A stretch of DNA of 64,000 nucleotides, taken from Paracoccaceae bacterium (GTDB taxonomy: Bacteria > Pseudomonadota > Alphaproteobacteria > Rhodobacterales > Rhodobacteraceae). Below the pieces are notes generated by a model, which did not search any database, was not told the origin of the DNA, and saw only the letters and a program-made list of their open reading frames with translations. This document shows positions 8,351 to 17,172 of the stretch, piece after piece. The first letter of the stretch is position 1. Each line of letters starts with the position of its first letter. Made by a program: the position numbers and the translations under genes. Where the stretch lies: contig JAMWZC010000003.1 in NCBI GenBank assembly GCA_024304985.1, forward strand, positions 62,001 to 126,000, in the 5' to 3' direction.

Positions 8351-9109
8351 TTAAGTCGCTGCGATTACGCGTAGGTCCGTAACAAGGCGTAGTCCCAAAT
8401 GGGCGGGTGGGGTTCCCACGGCGCAGCCTCCACGGGCCGGGTCTCGCACAAGAAAGGGCATTGCAGCGACATGTTCGCCACCGACGAAAAAGGCGGGGCA
8501 ACGGTCGGCGTCTATACCTTCTGCGGTGCCGGCATAGCAGTCTTGTGTCCATTCCCAGACGCTGCCGTCCAGATCGGCGATCCCATCGGGCGAGGTCGAG
8601 AAACTGCCCTGTCGTTGTAGCAGGCGCGGGGCCAGACCTTCGGTCAGATAGCTTGACGCCCATGTCAGGGCGGGGTCGGTGAACAGGGGGGCGGGTTTGT
8701 CAGGCAGCACCGCGGCCGCCAAAGCATCCCATTCCGCCAGGGTCGGCAGGCGAAAGGCATGGCCGGTGTTGCGGTTGATCCACGCGATATAATCCTGCGC
8801 ATCCAGATAGCTGAGGCCGGTGGCCGGTGTCGTGGCCGGGTCAAGATGGGCAGGTGCGCGCAGGTTCAATTGGCAGGCGTTCTGTGCAGCACAACGGTTC
8901 CATTCGGCGATCGTCACCTCATGGCGTTGCACGAAGATCGCGTGGCCATCCGCCATGATCACGGGCTGGTCGGTCATGTCGGGCAGAAAAGCAGGATCGG
9001 GGCCGCGCGTAGCAAGCACGGCCCCAAGGATGGCCACCGATACCAGACCCAGAGACGCAAGACGCAGCGATGTTCTGCGAGAGTGCGAAGGGCGGGTAGC
9101 GGCGTTCAT
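8351..9109 (-). CDS. nirV: NirV, formylglycine-generating-enzyme-like nitrite reductase accessory protein
   Basis: A 252-aa protein with an N-terminal membrane anchor or signal (residues about 14-34) and a SUMF1/FGE-sulfatase-type domain: MADGHAIFVQRHEVTIAEW, LSYLDAQDYIAWIN, FRLPTLAEWDALAA, GIADLDGSVWEWTQDC and a final GLRLVTDL. This architecture directly downstream of nirK is diagnostic of NirV. Its biochemical role is unsettled; it is a conserved accessory of copper nitrite reductase loci. The start at 9109 has AAGGAAA eight bases upstream. It is probably co-transcribed with nirK, whose stop codon is 42 bp upstream. Confidence 0.85.
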   Translation of the reverse strand: MNAATRPSHSRRTSLRLASLGLVSVAILGAVLATRGPDPAFLPDMTDQPVIMADGHAIFVQRHEVTIAEWNRCAAQNACQLNLRAPAHLDPATTPATGLSYLDAQDYIAWINRNTGHAFRLPTLAEWDALAAAVLPDKPAPLFTDPALTWASSYLTEGLAPRLLQRQGSFSTSPDGIADLDGSVWEWTQDCYAGTAEGIDADRCPAFFVGGEHVAAMPFLVRDPARGGCAVGTPPAHLGLRLVTDLRVIAAT

Positions 9110-9151
9110 CTGGTTTCCTTTCAGGTCAGACTTGCAGGGCCAACGGTCCGA

Positions 9152-10369
9152 TCACGTTGCAAAGCTGCGCGGTGCCACGACCTGTTCCATCAGGGTATTG
9201 TCCCAATCGCCATGCACGATGAAATGCGCGGTCGCGCCCAGAAGGGCCGCTTCGATCAGGTTGTGGTTCACATAAGCGTAAACCCCCGGCTGCTCGAACG
9301 TATACATCGCCGCCACTGCTGCGCCCCCGCGCACGAACCATGTCTCAAGCCCGGTCAGGGGGGCATCGCTGAAGGATGTCTCCCAGACATAGTTGCCATG
9401 ACCGCCGATCAGGTGGGGCCGCGTGTCGCGGTTGGCCTGATTGTGGATCATCAACACGGTCTCGCCCACATCGAAATGCATCGCATTGTCGCCTGTGATT
9501 GCCCCGACTGCGCCGTTGAACACGCAATGTGTGGGGGTCAGGGTCCGCATCGCATCAAGGCTGTCGGCATAGTCGTCGCCTGCTGTGCTGTAGGATCTGT
9601 AATCGCCGTTTTCGTCTTTCGGCAGGTAGTAGTCCTGCTCGCCGATATAGGCGATCTTGTCGTATGTCAGCGGGTTGCCGTCCCGGTCCTTGAGGCCGTC
9701 GCGCGGCAGCACCATGACCGCGCCGTTCATGCCATGGGTGACGTGATAGGGGATCATCGCCCCGCCCGGCGCGCAGTGATAGGTGAAGCAGCCCGGTTTC
9801 GTCGCCTTCCATCGCAGCACGCATTCCTCGCCAGGATAGACATGAGTCAGGCCACCGCCACCCAAGGCACCCGTTGCGGCGTGGAAGTCGATATTGTGCT
9901 CCATCATGCTGCTTGCCGGGTTGCGCAGGGTCACTTCGACCATGTCGCCCTCGTGGCAGATGATCAGCGGGCCGGGGACCGAGCCGTTGAAGGTCAGCGC
10001 CCAGATGCTGGCGCCGGTGTCTTCGTCCACGACCATCAGACGCTCGGTTGTTTCCAGAAGGACTTCGATGATCTTGGGGCCGCCCGTGGCGATCTGCTCA
10101 TGTGCGGGGGCATAGGGCGGGGCCACCATCTCTTGGCGGACGCGGGTATAGCCGGACAGATCGGCGGGCTTGGCAGTAGATTCGATCGCCGGATTGGCCG
10201 AGGCTTTGTAAAGCTTGGCCGAGGTGCGATTGGCAATGTCCATCTTGGGTGCGCGGGGCACGGCCATGGCGCTGGCCCCGGTCAGGGCGGCGGCACCGGC
10301 CAGCACCGACCCGCGCAAGACGTTGCGGCGGCTGGTCTTCAAGGTTCCAGGGTTCAGGAAAGTGGTCAT
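9152..10369 (-). CDS. nirK: Copper-containing nitrite reductase NirK
   Basis: A 405-aa precursor that reduces nitrite to nitric oxide in the periplasm. A twin-arginine signal (SRRNVL near residue 13) precedes two cupredoxin domains. Copper ligands are readable: HNIDFH gives His158 (type 1) and His163 (type 2); [14 protein letters not shown] gives His198 (type 2), Cys199 and His209 (type 1); THGMNG gives Met214 (type 1); VNHNLIEA gives His369 (type 2). The RPHLIGGHG active-site loop is intact. The HCAPGG spacing is one residue longer than in the Alcaligenes enzyme. ATG at 10369 follows GGAGGACACC. It lies 62 bp downstream of pseudoazurin, its probable electron donor, in one transcription unit with nirV. 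Confidence 0.97.
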   Translation of the reverse strand: MTTFLNPGTLKTSRRNVLRGSVLAGAAALTGASAMAVPRAPKMDIANRTSAKLYKASANPAIESTAKPADLSGYTRVRQEMVAPPYAPAHEQIATGGPKIIEVLLETTERLMVVDEDTGASIWALTFNGSVPGPLIICHEGDMVEVTLRNPASSMMEHNIDFHAATGALGGGGLTHVYPGEECVLRWKATKPGCFTYHCAPGGAMIPYHVTHGMNGAVMVLPRDGLKDRDGNPLTYDKIAYIGEQDYYLPKDENGDYRSYSTAGDDYADSLDAMRTLTPTHCVFNGAVGAITGDNAMHFDVGETVLMIHNQANRDTRPHLIGGHGNYVWETSFSDAPLTGLETWFVRGGAAVAAMYTFEQPGVYAYVNHNLIEAALLGATAHFIVHGDWDNTLMEQVVAPRSFAT

Positions 10370-10431
10370 GGTGTCCTCCATGAGGCTGAGAGAGGTGGCG
10401 GGCGTCATGCCCGCGCACCGAAAATCGTGGG

Positions 10432-10869
10432 TCAGAGGTTCGACATCTGCGCGTCGAACCGTTCCTTGGCCTTCTTGGGCACGCGCCCCTCAAAGTAACT
10501 GGCGGGGGCGGCATCCACGTCACCGACTTCGATCGTCATGACCATGCCCATCGCGTAATGCGGCTTGCAGATCACGCCATAGAGGCCGTCCACGTCGAAG
10601 GTGTATTCCACCTGCTGGTTGATCTTGCCTTCAAAGCCTGCGGCCCCTTCGGGCATCATCTCGCTGAGTGTTTCCGCGTTATGGCTTTTGTCGGTGGGCA
10701 GGAAGACGACGGTGTCGCCGGGGGCGATTTTCAGAAACGCAGGTTCGAACACCATGCGCTCGCCGTCAGCGCCCTTGTTGAGCATTTTGACCTCATGGGT
10801 TTCCGCAAAAGCGGCCCCTCCGAGTACGACCGAGAGAGCGAGGGCGGAGGCGAATGTCTTGAACATCAT
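10432..10869 (-). CDS. Pseudoazurin (blue copper electron donor)
   Basis: A 145-aa periplasmic cupredoxin with a cleavable signal (residues 1-22, ending AAFAET). Type 1 copper ligands are present: His in TDKSHNAET, then Cys, His and Met in [12 protein letters not shown]. The [20 protein letters not shown] segment is typical of pseudoazurins. It shuttles electrons from the cytochrome bc1 complex or cytochrome c to NirK. It is the first gene of the pseudoazurin-nirK-nirV unit, and two Crp/Fnr-type boxes lie upstream; the one at 10925-10938 is placed well for activation. Two adjacent ATGs (10869, 10866) follow AAGGA. Confidence 0.93.
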   Translation of the reverse strand: MMFKTFASALALSVVLGGAAFAETHEVKMLNKGADGERMVFEPAFLKIAPGDTVVFLPTDKSHNAETLSEMMPEGAAGFEGKINQQVEYTFDVDGLYGVICKPHYAMGMVMTIEVGDVDAAPASYFEGRVPKKAKERFDAQMSNL

Positions 10870-10924
10870 CTTATCCTTTCGTGTTGCGTTGAGATTGATG
10901 ATAGAGGTTTCGAGCGCCCGAACA

Positions 10925-10938
10925 TTGTTGGGGCACAA
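10925..10938 (-). promoter_or_regulatory. Crp/Fnr-type box upstream of pseudoazurin-nirK
   Basis: TTGTTGGGGCACAA fits TTG-N8-CAA; the dyad extends to TTGTTG...CAACAA over 10925-10941. Its centre is 62 bp upstream of the pseudoazurin start, a position compatible with activation by an NnrR/DNR-type regulator such as the one encoded next door. Confidence 0.55.
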
Positions 10939-10957
10939 CAAAAACAGCCTGTTTTTC

Positions 10958-10971
10958 TTGATCTGAATCAA
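10958..10971. promoter_or_regulatory. Perfect FNR-type box (TTGAT-N4-ATCAA)
   Basis: TTGATCTGAATCAA is an exact FNR/ANR consensus palindrome. It lies between the divergent pseudoazurin and Crp/Fnr genes, centred 40 bp upstream of the regulator's start codon and 95 bp from pseudoazurin. It could serve autoregulation or control by a separate FNR protein. Confidence 0.75.
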
Positions 10972-11004
10972 GAACCGCAGAAACCGGCAGTCGAGGATGG
11001 CCCG

Positions 11005-11727
11005 ATGAAATACGCCAGACGTCCCAAGCCACAGCTTCGTCTGGACGAGAGTTTGCTGACGCATCTGCCACCCTTTTCGCAGCTCGACACCCGCCAGATC
11101 CGCGAAATCCTGGATCAGGCCAGTGCGCGCCGCTATGACATCGGCACCGCGATTTTCGAGGAAGGCCATGAGGCGGAGCGGTTTTTCATGCTGCTGGACG
11201 GCTATATCCGGGTGGTGCGGATCTCGCCGCAAGGCGAGCAGGTGATCGCGCTGCATATTCCCAGCGGGCAGTTGTTCGGCATTGCAAAGGCGCTGGGGCG
11301 CGACACCTATCCCGCGACGGCGATCACGGCGGCAGAGGCGCTGGCCCTGTCTTGGCCGACACGGCTCTGGGATCAGTTCGTGGCCGATTACCCCGGTTTC
11401 GCGACCGAGACCTATAAGACCGTGGGCCACCGGATCGGCGAGATGAACACCCGCATCATGGAAATGGCGACGTTGCAGGTGGAGCAACGGGTGGCCAATG
11501 CGCTGCTGCGCCTGATCAACCAGACCGGACGCAAGGTGGCGGATGGGATCGAGATTGATTTTCCGATCACCCGTCAGGATTTGTCGGAGATGACCGGGAC
11601 CACGCTGCATACCGTCAGCCGGATGCTGAGCGCATGGGAAAAGCAGGGGTTGGTCGCAAGCCAGCGCAAGCGGATCACGGTTTGCGATCCGCATCAGCTT
11701 GTCCTTATTTCATCTGCAACGGTGTGA
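11005..11727 (+). CDS. Crp/Fnr-family regulator (NnrR/DNR type)
   Basis: A 240-aa regulator: cyclic-nucleotide-binding-like beta-roll (about 35-140), dimerisation helix, and a helix-turn-helix of the Crp type (ITRQDLSEMTGTTLHTVSRM) near residues 185-215. The N-terminus has no cysteine cluster of the FNR [4Fe-4S] kind, so it is more likely an NO-responsive NnrR/DNR/Nnr-type protein than an oxygen sensor. It sits between the nirK unit and nor, both of which have TTG-N8-CAA boxes. The ATG at 11005 has GAGGATGG upstream; longer in-frame extensions run over the promoter region and are not credible. Its 3' end overlaps the convergent DUF1858 gene by 23 bp. Confidence 0.88.
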   Translation: MKYARRPKPQLRLDESLLTHLPPFSQLDTRQIREILDQASARRYDIGTAIFEEGHEAERFFMLLDGYIRVVRISPQGEQVIALHIPSGQLFGIAKALGRDTYPATAITAAEALALSWPTRLWDQFVADYPGFATETYKTVGHRIGEMNTRIMEMATLQVEQRVANALLRLINQTGRKVADGIEIDFPITRQDLSEMTGTTLHTVSRMLSAWEKQGLVASQRKRITVCDPHQLVLISSATV

Positions 11728-11926
11728 TCGCCACCGTCAGCTCGCGGTAGAACCTGTCCACATCCAGACCGTATTCGGCGCAAGCGTCCAGGACCGTGTG
11801 GAATGGGCCGACCAGACAGCCGACGCACATCATCCTGTGATGGATGAAAACCGGGATGGTTTCAGGCCATCGCTCCATGAGGTCCTGGAGCGGCAGATCC
11901 GGATCATCGAGACGTTCTGCTTTCAT
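11705..11926 (-). CDS. DUF1858 small protein
   Basis: A 73-aa protein of the DUF1858 family: LQDLMERWPETIPVFIHHRM, then a two-Cys motif MCVGCLV and a C-terminal helix. Members are often found beside nor genes, hybrid-cluster proteins or other NO-detoxifying genes, sometimes as a domain fused to them; the CxxC-like pair suggests metal or redox chemistry, but no activity is established. ATG at 11926 follows GAGGAC. Divergent from norC with a 124-bp gap, and convergent with the Crp/Fnr gene. Confidence 0.82.
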   Translation of the reverse strand: MKAERLDDPDLPLQDLMERWPETIPVFIHHRMMCVGCLVGPFHTVLDACAEYGLDVDRFYRELTVAITPLQMK

Positions 11927-11976
11927 ATTGTCCTCGCTTCCTTGGAGCCAGTTTAGCCAAGGAACCGCGCCAAACG

Positions 11977-11990
11977 TTGTTCTGGCGCAA
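11977..11990 (+). promoter_or_regulatory. Candidate Crp/Fnr-type box upstream of norC
   Basis: TTGTTCTGGCGCAA fits the same TTG-N8-CAA pattern as the two boxes near pseudoazurin. It is centred 67 bp upstream of the norC ATG, a plausible position for a class II activator site. The outer bases of the right half (CGCAA) deviate from consensus. Confidence 0.45.
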
Positions 11991-12050
11991 ACTGCGATCC
12001 GTTCGGCGCGTTAAAACCAGTGGCATCCACCTTTCAACGGAGGCCGCGAG

Positions 12051-12503
12051 ATGGCTGAATTCCTTACGAAATCGCGGGCGCGCAACATCTTCTACGGAGG
12101 CTCGATCTTTTTTGTCGTGATCTTCGTTGGGATGACCGTCCATTCACATAAATACGTGGTCGAAGTGTCCACGGCCGGAATGCCGCTGAGCGATGCAGTC
12201 ATTCGCGGCAAACATGTTTGGGAAGAGAACTCCTGCATCAACTGTCACAGCCTGCATGGCGAGGGCGCCTATTTCGCGCCCGAGCTTGGCAATGTGATGA
12301 CCCGCTGGGGTGTGCAGGATTACCCCGAGGATGCGTTCGAAACCCTCAAAGGCTGGATCGAAAGCCAGCCCAGCGGCATTGAGGGCCGCCGTCAGATGCC
12401 ACGCTATGAGCTGACCGACGAAGATATTCGCGGCCTCGCGGAGTTCCTGCGTTGGGCCGACCAGACAGACACGCAGGGCTGGCCGCCCAATGACGCCGGC
12501 TGA
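12051..12503 (+). CDS. norC: Nitric oxide reductase cytochrome c subunit NorC
   Basis: A 150-aa membrane-anchored cytochrome c. One N-terminal transmembrane helix (IFYGGSIFFVVIFVGMTV) holds it in the inner membrane; the heme c motif CINCH lies near residue 63, and the distal Met is in GRRQMPRYELTD. It feeds electrons to NorB for reduction of two NO to N2O. First gene of norCBQD; AACGGAGG precedes the ATG. A candidate Crp/Fnr box lies 67 bp upstream. Confidence 0.96.
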   Translation: MAEFLTKSRARNIFYGGSIFFVVIFVGMTVHSHKYVVEVSTAGMPLSDAVIRGKHVWEENSCINCHSLHGEGAYFAPELGNVMTRWGVQDYPEDAFETLKGWIESQPSGIEGRRQMPRYELTDEDIRGLAEFLRWADQTDTQGWPPNDAG

Positions 12504-12515
12504 AGGAGCAAACAA

Positions 12516-13865
12516 ATGAAATACCAATCTCAAAAAGTGGCCTACTGGTACTTTCTGGCGGCGATGGCGCTGTTCGGCATTCAGGTGCTGGGCGGGCTGC
12601 TGGCGGGCTGGATCTATGTCTCGCCGAATTTCCTGTCGGAAATCCTGCCCTTTAACGTAATCCGCATGATCCATACCAACGCGCTGATCGTCTGGCTGCT
12701 GCTGGGCTTTTTCGGAGCGGCCTATTTTCTGGTTCCCGAGGAATCGGAACGCGAAGTATGGTCGCCGAAGCTGGCCTATCTCCAGTTGATCATCCTTGTG
12801 GTGGGCACGCTGGGGGCTGTCGGTTCATATCTTGTGGGCATCCACGGCGGGCGGGAGTTTCTGGAGCAACCCTTGTGGGTCAAATTCGGCATCCTTGTCG
12901 CGGCGCTGATCTTCCTGCTCAACATCTCGATGACCGTGCTGGCGGGCAAAAAGACCGCGATTACCAATGTGCTGCTGATGGGCATGTGGCTGCTGTCGCT
13001 GCTGTGGATCTTTGCCTTCATCAACCCGGACAACCTGTCACTGGACAAGATGTATTGGTGGTTCGTCGTCCACCTGTGGGTGGAGGCGACTTGGGAGTTG
13101 GTGATGGCGGCGATCCTTGCCTTTCTGCTGCTAAAGCTGACGGGTGTGGACCGCGAGGTAGTCGAGAAATGGCTGTACGTCATCGTCGCCACGGCGCTGT
13201 TCTCTGGTATCCTCGGGACCGGGCACCATTTCTACTGGATCGGTCTGCCGGGCTATTGGCAGTGGATCGGGTCGATCTTTTCGACCTTCGAGGTGATCCC
13301 CTTCTTCCTGATGATGTCCTTTGCCTTCGTCATGGTGTGGAAGGGGCGCAGGAACCATCCCAACAAGGCCGCACTTCTGTGGTCGTTGGGATCGTCCACC
13401 GTCGCCTTCTTCGGAGCGGGTGTCTGGGGCTTTCTGCATACTCTGCACGGTGTGAACTTCTACAGCCACGGCACGCAGATCACCGCCGCGCACGGGCACC
13501 TTGCCTTCTACGGGGCCTATGTCGCGCTGAACCTTGCGATCTTCACCTATGCCATGCCGATGCTGCGGGAACGCGCGCCCTATAATCAGGTGCTGAACAT
13601 GGCGTCCTTCTGGCTGATGACCGGGGGTATGGCCTTCATGACCTTCGTGCTGACCTTCGCGGGCACGATCCAGACGCATATGCAACGCGTCGTGGGCGAC
13701 TATTACATGGAGGTGCAGGAAAGTCTGTCGATCTTCTATCTCATGCGGTTCGGCGCGGGTGCGGCGGTCGTGATCGGGGCCTTGCTCTTCATCTATTCCT
13801 TGCTGGTGGTCCGCCAGACCGAGGTGATCGCGCCCGGACCTGCAAACCCTGTTCCGGGAGAATGA
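12516..13865 (+). CDS. norB: Nitric oxide reductase catalytic subunit NorB
   Basis: A 449-aa heme-copper-superfamily protein with twelve predicted membrane helices. It binds heme b, heme b3 and FeB. Metal-ligand regions are visible: HTNALIVWLLLGFFG (helix II heme b His), WVEATWELVMAAIL (FeB region with the conserved Glu), GTGHHFYWIGLPGYWQW (FeB His pair), and AAHGHLAFYGAYVALN / THMQRVVGDYY for heme ligands. Short cNOR-type length and the adjacent norC exclude the quinol-oxidising qNOR. It starts 12 bp after norC; AAGGAG precedes the ATG. Confidence 0.97.
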   Translation: MKYQSQKVAYWYFLAAMALFGIQVLGGLLAGWIYVSPNFLSEILPFNVIRMIHTNALIVWLLLGFFGAAYFLVPEESEREVWSPKLAYLQLIILVVGTLGAVGSYLVGIHGGREFLEQPLWVKFGILVAALIFLLNISMTVLAGKKTAITNVLLMGMWLLSLLWIFAFINPDNLSLDKMYWWFVVHLWVEATWELVMAAILAFLLLKLTGVDREVVEKWLYVIVATALFSGILGTGHHFYWIGLPGYWQWIGSIFSTFEVIPFFLMMSFAFVMVWKGRRNHPNKAALLWSLGSSTVAFFGAGVWGFLHTLHGVNFYSHGTQITAAHGHLAFYGAYVALNLAIFTYAMPMLRERAPYNQVLNMASFWLMTGGMAFMTFVLTFAGTIQTHMQRVVGDYYMEVQESLSIFYLMRFGAGAAVVIGALLFIYSLLVVRQTEVIAPGPANPVPGE

Positions 13866-13868
13866 CTG

Positions 13869-14663
13869 ATGAATATCGTAACAACTCCCACTCTACCCTT
13901 CTACCAAGCAACTGGGCGCGAATGCGCCTTGTTCGAGACGGCTTATTCCAATGGTTTGCCCCTTCTTTTGAAGGGGCCGACCGGCTGCGGCAAGACGCGC
14001 TTTGTCGAACATATGGCGGCGCGTCTGGGCAAACCGCTTTACACCGTTGCCTGTCATGACGATCTGTCCGCCGCCGACCTGATCGGGCGCTATCTGCTGA
14101 AAGGTGGTGAGACTGTCTGGGTCGACGGCCCTCTGACCCGCGCGGTGCGCGAGGGGGGGATCTGTTATCTCGACGAGGTGGTGGAGGCGCGCAAGGATGT
14201 GACCGTGGTCTTGCATCCGCTGACCGACACGCGCCGCACCCTGATGATCGACCGGACGGGTGAGGAACTCGTTGCGCCCAAGGGCTTCATGCTGGTGGCC
14301 AGCTACAACCCCGGATATCAGAACGTGCTCAAACGGATGAAACCCTCGACCCGGCAGCGGTTCTTGTCGGTGTCGTTCGACTTCCCCGATCCCCAGACAG
14401 AAATGGTGGTCGTGGCCCGCGAAAGCGGGTTAGACGCCGCGCGCGTGGCGCCGCTGGTGCGACTGGCGGGGCATATCCGCAAACTCTCGGGCATGGATCT
14501 GGAGGAAGGCGTCTCGACCCGGCTGCTGATCTATGCGGCCACCTTGATGGCGCATGGCATGGGGGTCGACCAGGCGCTGGACGCCGCGATCATCGACCCG
14601 CTGACCGACGAGCCGGATGTTCAGCAAGCGCTGCGCGATCTGGCCGCCACGATCTACGGATAA
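13869..14663 (+). CDS. norQ: NorQ, MoxR-type AAA+ ATPase
   Basis: A 264-aa AAA+ protein of the CbbQ/NirQ/NorQ family. Walker A is LLKGPTGCGKTRFVEH (near residue 33), Walker B ICYLDEVVEA, with sensor region FMLVASYNPGYQN. With NorD it forms a chaperone-like complex that inserts or activates the non-heme iron in NorB. The ATG lies three bases past the norB stop, indicating translational coupling. Confidence 0.95.
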   Translation: MNIVTTPTLPFYQATGRECALFETAYSNGLPLLLKGPTGCGKTRFVEHMAARLGKPLYTVACHDDLSAADLIGRYLLKGGETVWVDGPLTRAVREGGICYLDEVVEARKDVTVVLHPLTDTRRTLMIDRTGEELVAPKGFMLVASYNPGYQNVLKRMKPSTRQRFLSVSFDFPDPQTEMVVVARESGLDAARVAPLVRLAGHIRKLSGMDLEEGVSTRLLIYAATLMAHGMGVDQALDAAIIDPLTDEPDVQQALRDLAATIYG

Positions 14664-14668
14664 GGATC

Positions 14669-16555
14669 ATGCATCTTCTTGATTTGATGGAACCGGAAGA
14701 GACAGTCGGCAATCTTTGGCATGACATGGCCAGCCGGATCGGTGCCGAGGTCACCTATCCCGACGCCGCAGTCACGCTGGTATCGGTGCGGCAAAGCCTT
14801 GCCGTACTGTTCCGGGCGATGGGCGGTGCGGCGGGTGTGGAACTGGCCGAGGTCGCCCCCACGCTGGCGCGGCATCGCCGGCCGTTGCGCCGCAGGTTGG
14901 GGGCCGAGCGGGACCGCGAATGGGTGGCGAGCTTTGACGGGGAAAGGCTGTGCCTGCCGCCCTTCATCGCGGCCTTTCCCGATTCAACCCTCAACCGGTC
15001 GGCCTATTTCTGGCTGACCGCGATGGCAGCCAGGGGTGACACCCATCCGGCGGAATTGCCGGATGCGGGGCCGGGATGGGACTGCGCCCAGATCCGCGCC
15101 AATGCTGCTGCGTCAGACGCGGTTTATGCAGCCTGCCCTGGTCTGCGCACGCGCTATGCGGCGATGGCAGCCGCGTGTCTGGCGGCGCGGCCCGAGGTGT
15201 TCCGCCCACCCCATGAGGCGCGGCTGGAGCAGGCGATCCGCGATCAGCTTGGCGGCCACGCCCTCTCCGTGACCGCCGCGCCGGAGGTGAGAGGCCATAT
15301 GCCCTTCGCCCCTCTGCCGATCTGGTTGCGCTTCGTGCGCCCGGGCGCAGGTGCGGCGGCAGGTGAGGAACAGGATGACCACACCGCCCGCACCCCAGAT
15401 GCGGTACAGACGACCAGCCGCAAAATTGGGCAACGCAAGGATCAGGACCAACACAACCGCAAGGACAGTTTCATCATCCACCGCTTTGAATCGATCCTGT
15501 CATGGGTCGAGTCGCTGAACATCAACCGCAGCATCGTCGATGACGACGACGAGAATGCCCAGAAAGCCGCCGAGGATCAGGACGAGATCGTCCTGTCGAA
15601 ACAGGACCGCAAGACCGCGACCCGGCTGCGGCTGCATCTGGACCTGTCGCCCTCGGACGCGGATCACGAGGCGCTGGCGGGGGTGCATACCTATCCCGAA
15701 TGGAACCATCGGTCCCGCAGCTATATGCCGGATCATTGCCGCGTGCTCGAGGTGGATGCCTGCCCCGATGGCGCGCCTTTCGTGCCGGATGCCCGCCGGA
15801 TGCGCGAGGTGCGCCGCCAATTCGAGGCGTTGCGCCCGCGCCGGGTGCTGCAACCGCGCCAGATTGACGGGCCGGAGCTTGATCTGGACGCGCTGCTGAC
15901 GGCGCGGGCGGATCAAGCCGCGACCGGGCGCGGATCCGACCGCATCTGGCAATCAAGCCGCCAGATCGAGCGTGACCTGTCGGTGGCCTTTTTGATCGAC
16001 ACATCGCGGTCGACCGAGGCCGCGATCGGCGACACCTGCGTGATCGACGTGGCGCGCGAGGCAATGGCGGCGCTGGCCTGCGGGATCGACGCGGCGGGCG
16101 ACCGTCTGGGGGTATGGGGATTTTCCTCGCTGCGCCGGGACCGGGTATTCCTGACGCGGTGCAAGGGTTTCAAGGACCCGATGTCACCCGGTATCATCGC
16201 CAATATAGGCGCGTTGAAACCGGGGCACTACACGCGCCTTGGCGCCGCGATCCGCCATGTCAGTGCGCAACTGGCCGAGGAGCCGAGCCTGCGCAAGCTG
16301 CTGATTGTGCTGACCGATGGCAAGCCCAACGATCTGGACCATTACGAGGGTCAGCACGGCATCGAGGACAGCCACAAGGCCGTGCGCGAGGCCCGCATTA
16401 GCGGCCAGAGCCTGCATGGCATCATCATCGACGCCGACGGGCAGGACTGGTTCGCCCGCATCTTCGGGCGGGGTGGCTTCACCCTTCTGCCTGACCCCGA
16501 GCGCCTGACGCGGGCGCTTCCCGATATCTATCGCACCCTCTCACAGGAGAATTGA
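14669..16555 (+). CDS. norD: NorD, VWA-domain nitric oxide reductase activation protein
   Basis: A 628-aa cytosolic protein. The C-terminal von Willebrand A domain (about 430-625) has an intact MIDAS start, FLIDTSRST, and the later LIVLTDGKPNDLDHYEG. A central acidic stretch (VDDDDENAQKAAEDQDE) is typical. NorD pairs with the NorQ ATPase to mature nitric oxide reductase. It begins five bases after norQ. Normal length for the family. Confidence 0.94.
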   Translation: MHLLDLMEPEETVGNLWHDMASRIGAEVTYPDAAVTLVSVRQSLAVLFRAMGGAAGVELAEVAPTLARHRRPLRRRLGAERDREWVASFDGERLCLPPFIAAFPDSTLNRSAYFWLTAMAARGDTHPAELPDAGPGWDCAQIRANAAASDAVYAACPGLRTRYAAMAAACLAARPEVFRPPHEARLEQAIRDQLGGHALSVTAAPEVRGHMPFAPLPIWLRFVRPGAGAAAGEEQDDHTARTPDAVQTTSRKIGQRKDQDQHNRKDSFIIHRFESILSWVESLNINRSIVDDDDENAQKAAEDQDEIVLSKQDRKTATRLRLHLDLSPSDADHEALAGVHTYPEWNHRSRSYMPDHCRVLEVDACPDGAPFVPDARRMREVRRQFEALRPRRVLQPRQIDGPELDLDALLTARADQAATGRGSDRIWQSSRQIERDLSVAFLIDTSRSTEAAIGDTCVIDVAREAMAALACGIDAAGDRLGVWGFSSLRRDRVFLTRCKGFKDPMSPGIIANIGALKPGHYTRLGAAIRHVSAQLAEEPSLRKLLIVLTDGKPNDLDHYEGQHGIEDSHKAVREARISGQSLHGIIIDADGQDWFARIFGRGGFTLLPDPERLTRALPDIYRTLSQEN

Positions 16556-16556
16556 C

Positions 16557-16733
16557 ATGCGAACTCTGGCATTCCTCTACGCCATCCTGATGGCCGCCCC
16601 CGTCCTTGCGGAAAGCTTCGACCGCCCCATCCCGCAGGCGCAATCGGCCACGGCGGAGCTGTGGTTCGCCATCGGCAGCCTTGCCATGATCGCGGCCTTG
16701 GCATTCGTGCAATGGCTGGTAGCCAGACGATGA
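16557..16733 (+). CDS. Small membrane protein in the nor operon (NorF-like position)
   Basis: A 58-aa protein, MRTLAFLYAILMAAPVLAES..., with a signal-like first segment and a second hydrophobic helix (LWFAIGSLAMIAALAFVQWL) ending in Arg-Arg. The ATG is one base past the norD stop, after CAGGAGAATTG, so it is coupled to norD. Denitrifiers often carry small membrane proteins (NorE, NorF, NnrT) here, but the sequence is too short for a firm family call. Confidence 0.7.
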   Translation: MRTLAFLYAILMAAPVLAESFDRPIPQAQSATAELWFAIGSLAMIAALAFVQWLVARR

Positions 16734-16981
16734 CGCGCGCTGGGTGGTCTACGGCGCGGATCGCCATGGCGCTTTACCCGCTCGGGGCCGGGGCGGCGGC
16801 GGTGAACGTGTTTTTCGCTTCGCTTATCTTTAGTTGGATTGGGGGGCCGGTCACCTCGACCGGCTGGTCAATCGGCTTGGGTTGCCTCATCGGTGCCCCA
16901 GCCACATGGTATTTCGCGCGCCATATCCGGCATCTGATGGATGTCGCGGACGCGGGCGAAGAAGAGCAGACAGGTGCCTGA
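16730..16981 (+). CDS. Small two-helix membrane protein, end of nor operon
   Basis: An 83-aa protein with two hydrophobic segments (ALYPLGAGAAAVNVFFASLI and TGWSIGLGCLIGAPATWYFA) and a short acidic C-terminal tail. Its start overlaps the preceding stop as ATGA, so it belongs to the nor unit. The charged C-terminus and position suggest a small assembly or regulatory factor of the kind reported after norD in Rhodobacter; its function is unknown. Twin small proteins replace the full-length NorE expected in some operons. Confidence 0.75.
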   Translation: MTRAGWSTARIAMALYPLGAGAAAVNVFFASLIFSWIGGPVTSTGWSIGLGCLIGAPATWYFARHIRHLMDVADAGEEEQTGA

Positions 16982-17172
16982 TGGTTCACAATCCTCGGCA
17001 GAGAAGATACGCCTGTAACAGGGGCCTGCGCTTTTTTGCTCGGGATGCGAGGGCGCTCCGCTTTGGCGCAGCTTGGATGGTCAGGGGCAAGGAACTTGCA
17101 ACCGCTCAATCCACCCTTCGACGACACAAAACCCGCATCGCAAGAAAAAGCGACATGCATCCTCGGAAATGC

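Noticed and set aside
8759..10498. 579-codon open frame opposite nirV/nirK
   Set aside because: Antisense shadow of two well-supported genes; composition reflects GC-rich third positions and no domain is visible.
10558..11004. Extended N-terminus for the Crp/Fnr regulator
   Set aside because: The extension would cover the divergent promoter with its FNR boxes and the pseudoazurin gene; the ATG at 11005 fits the family length.
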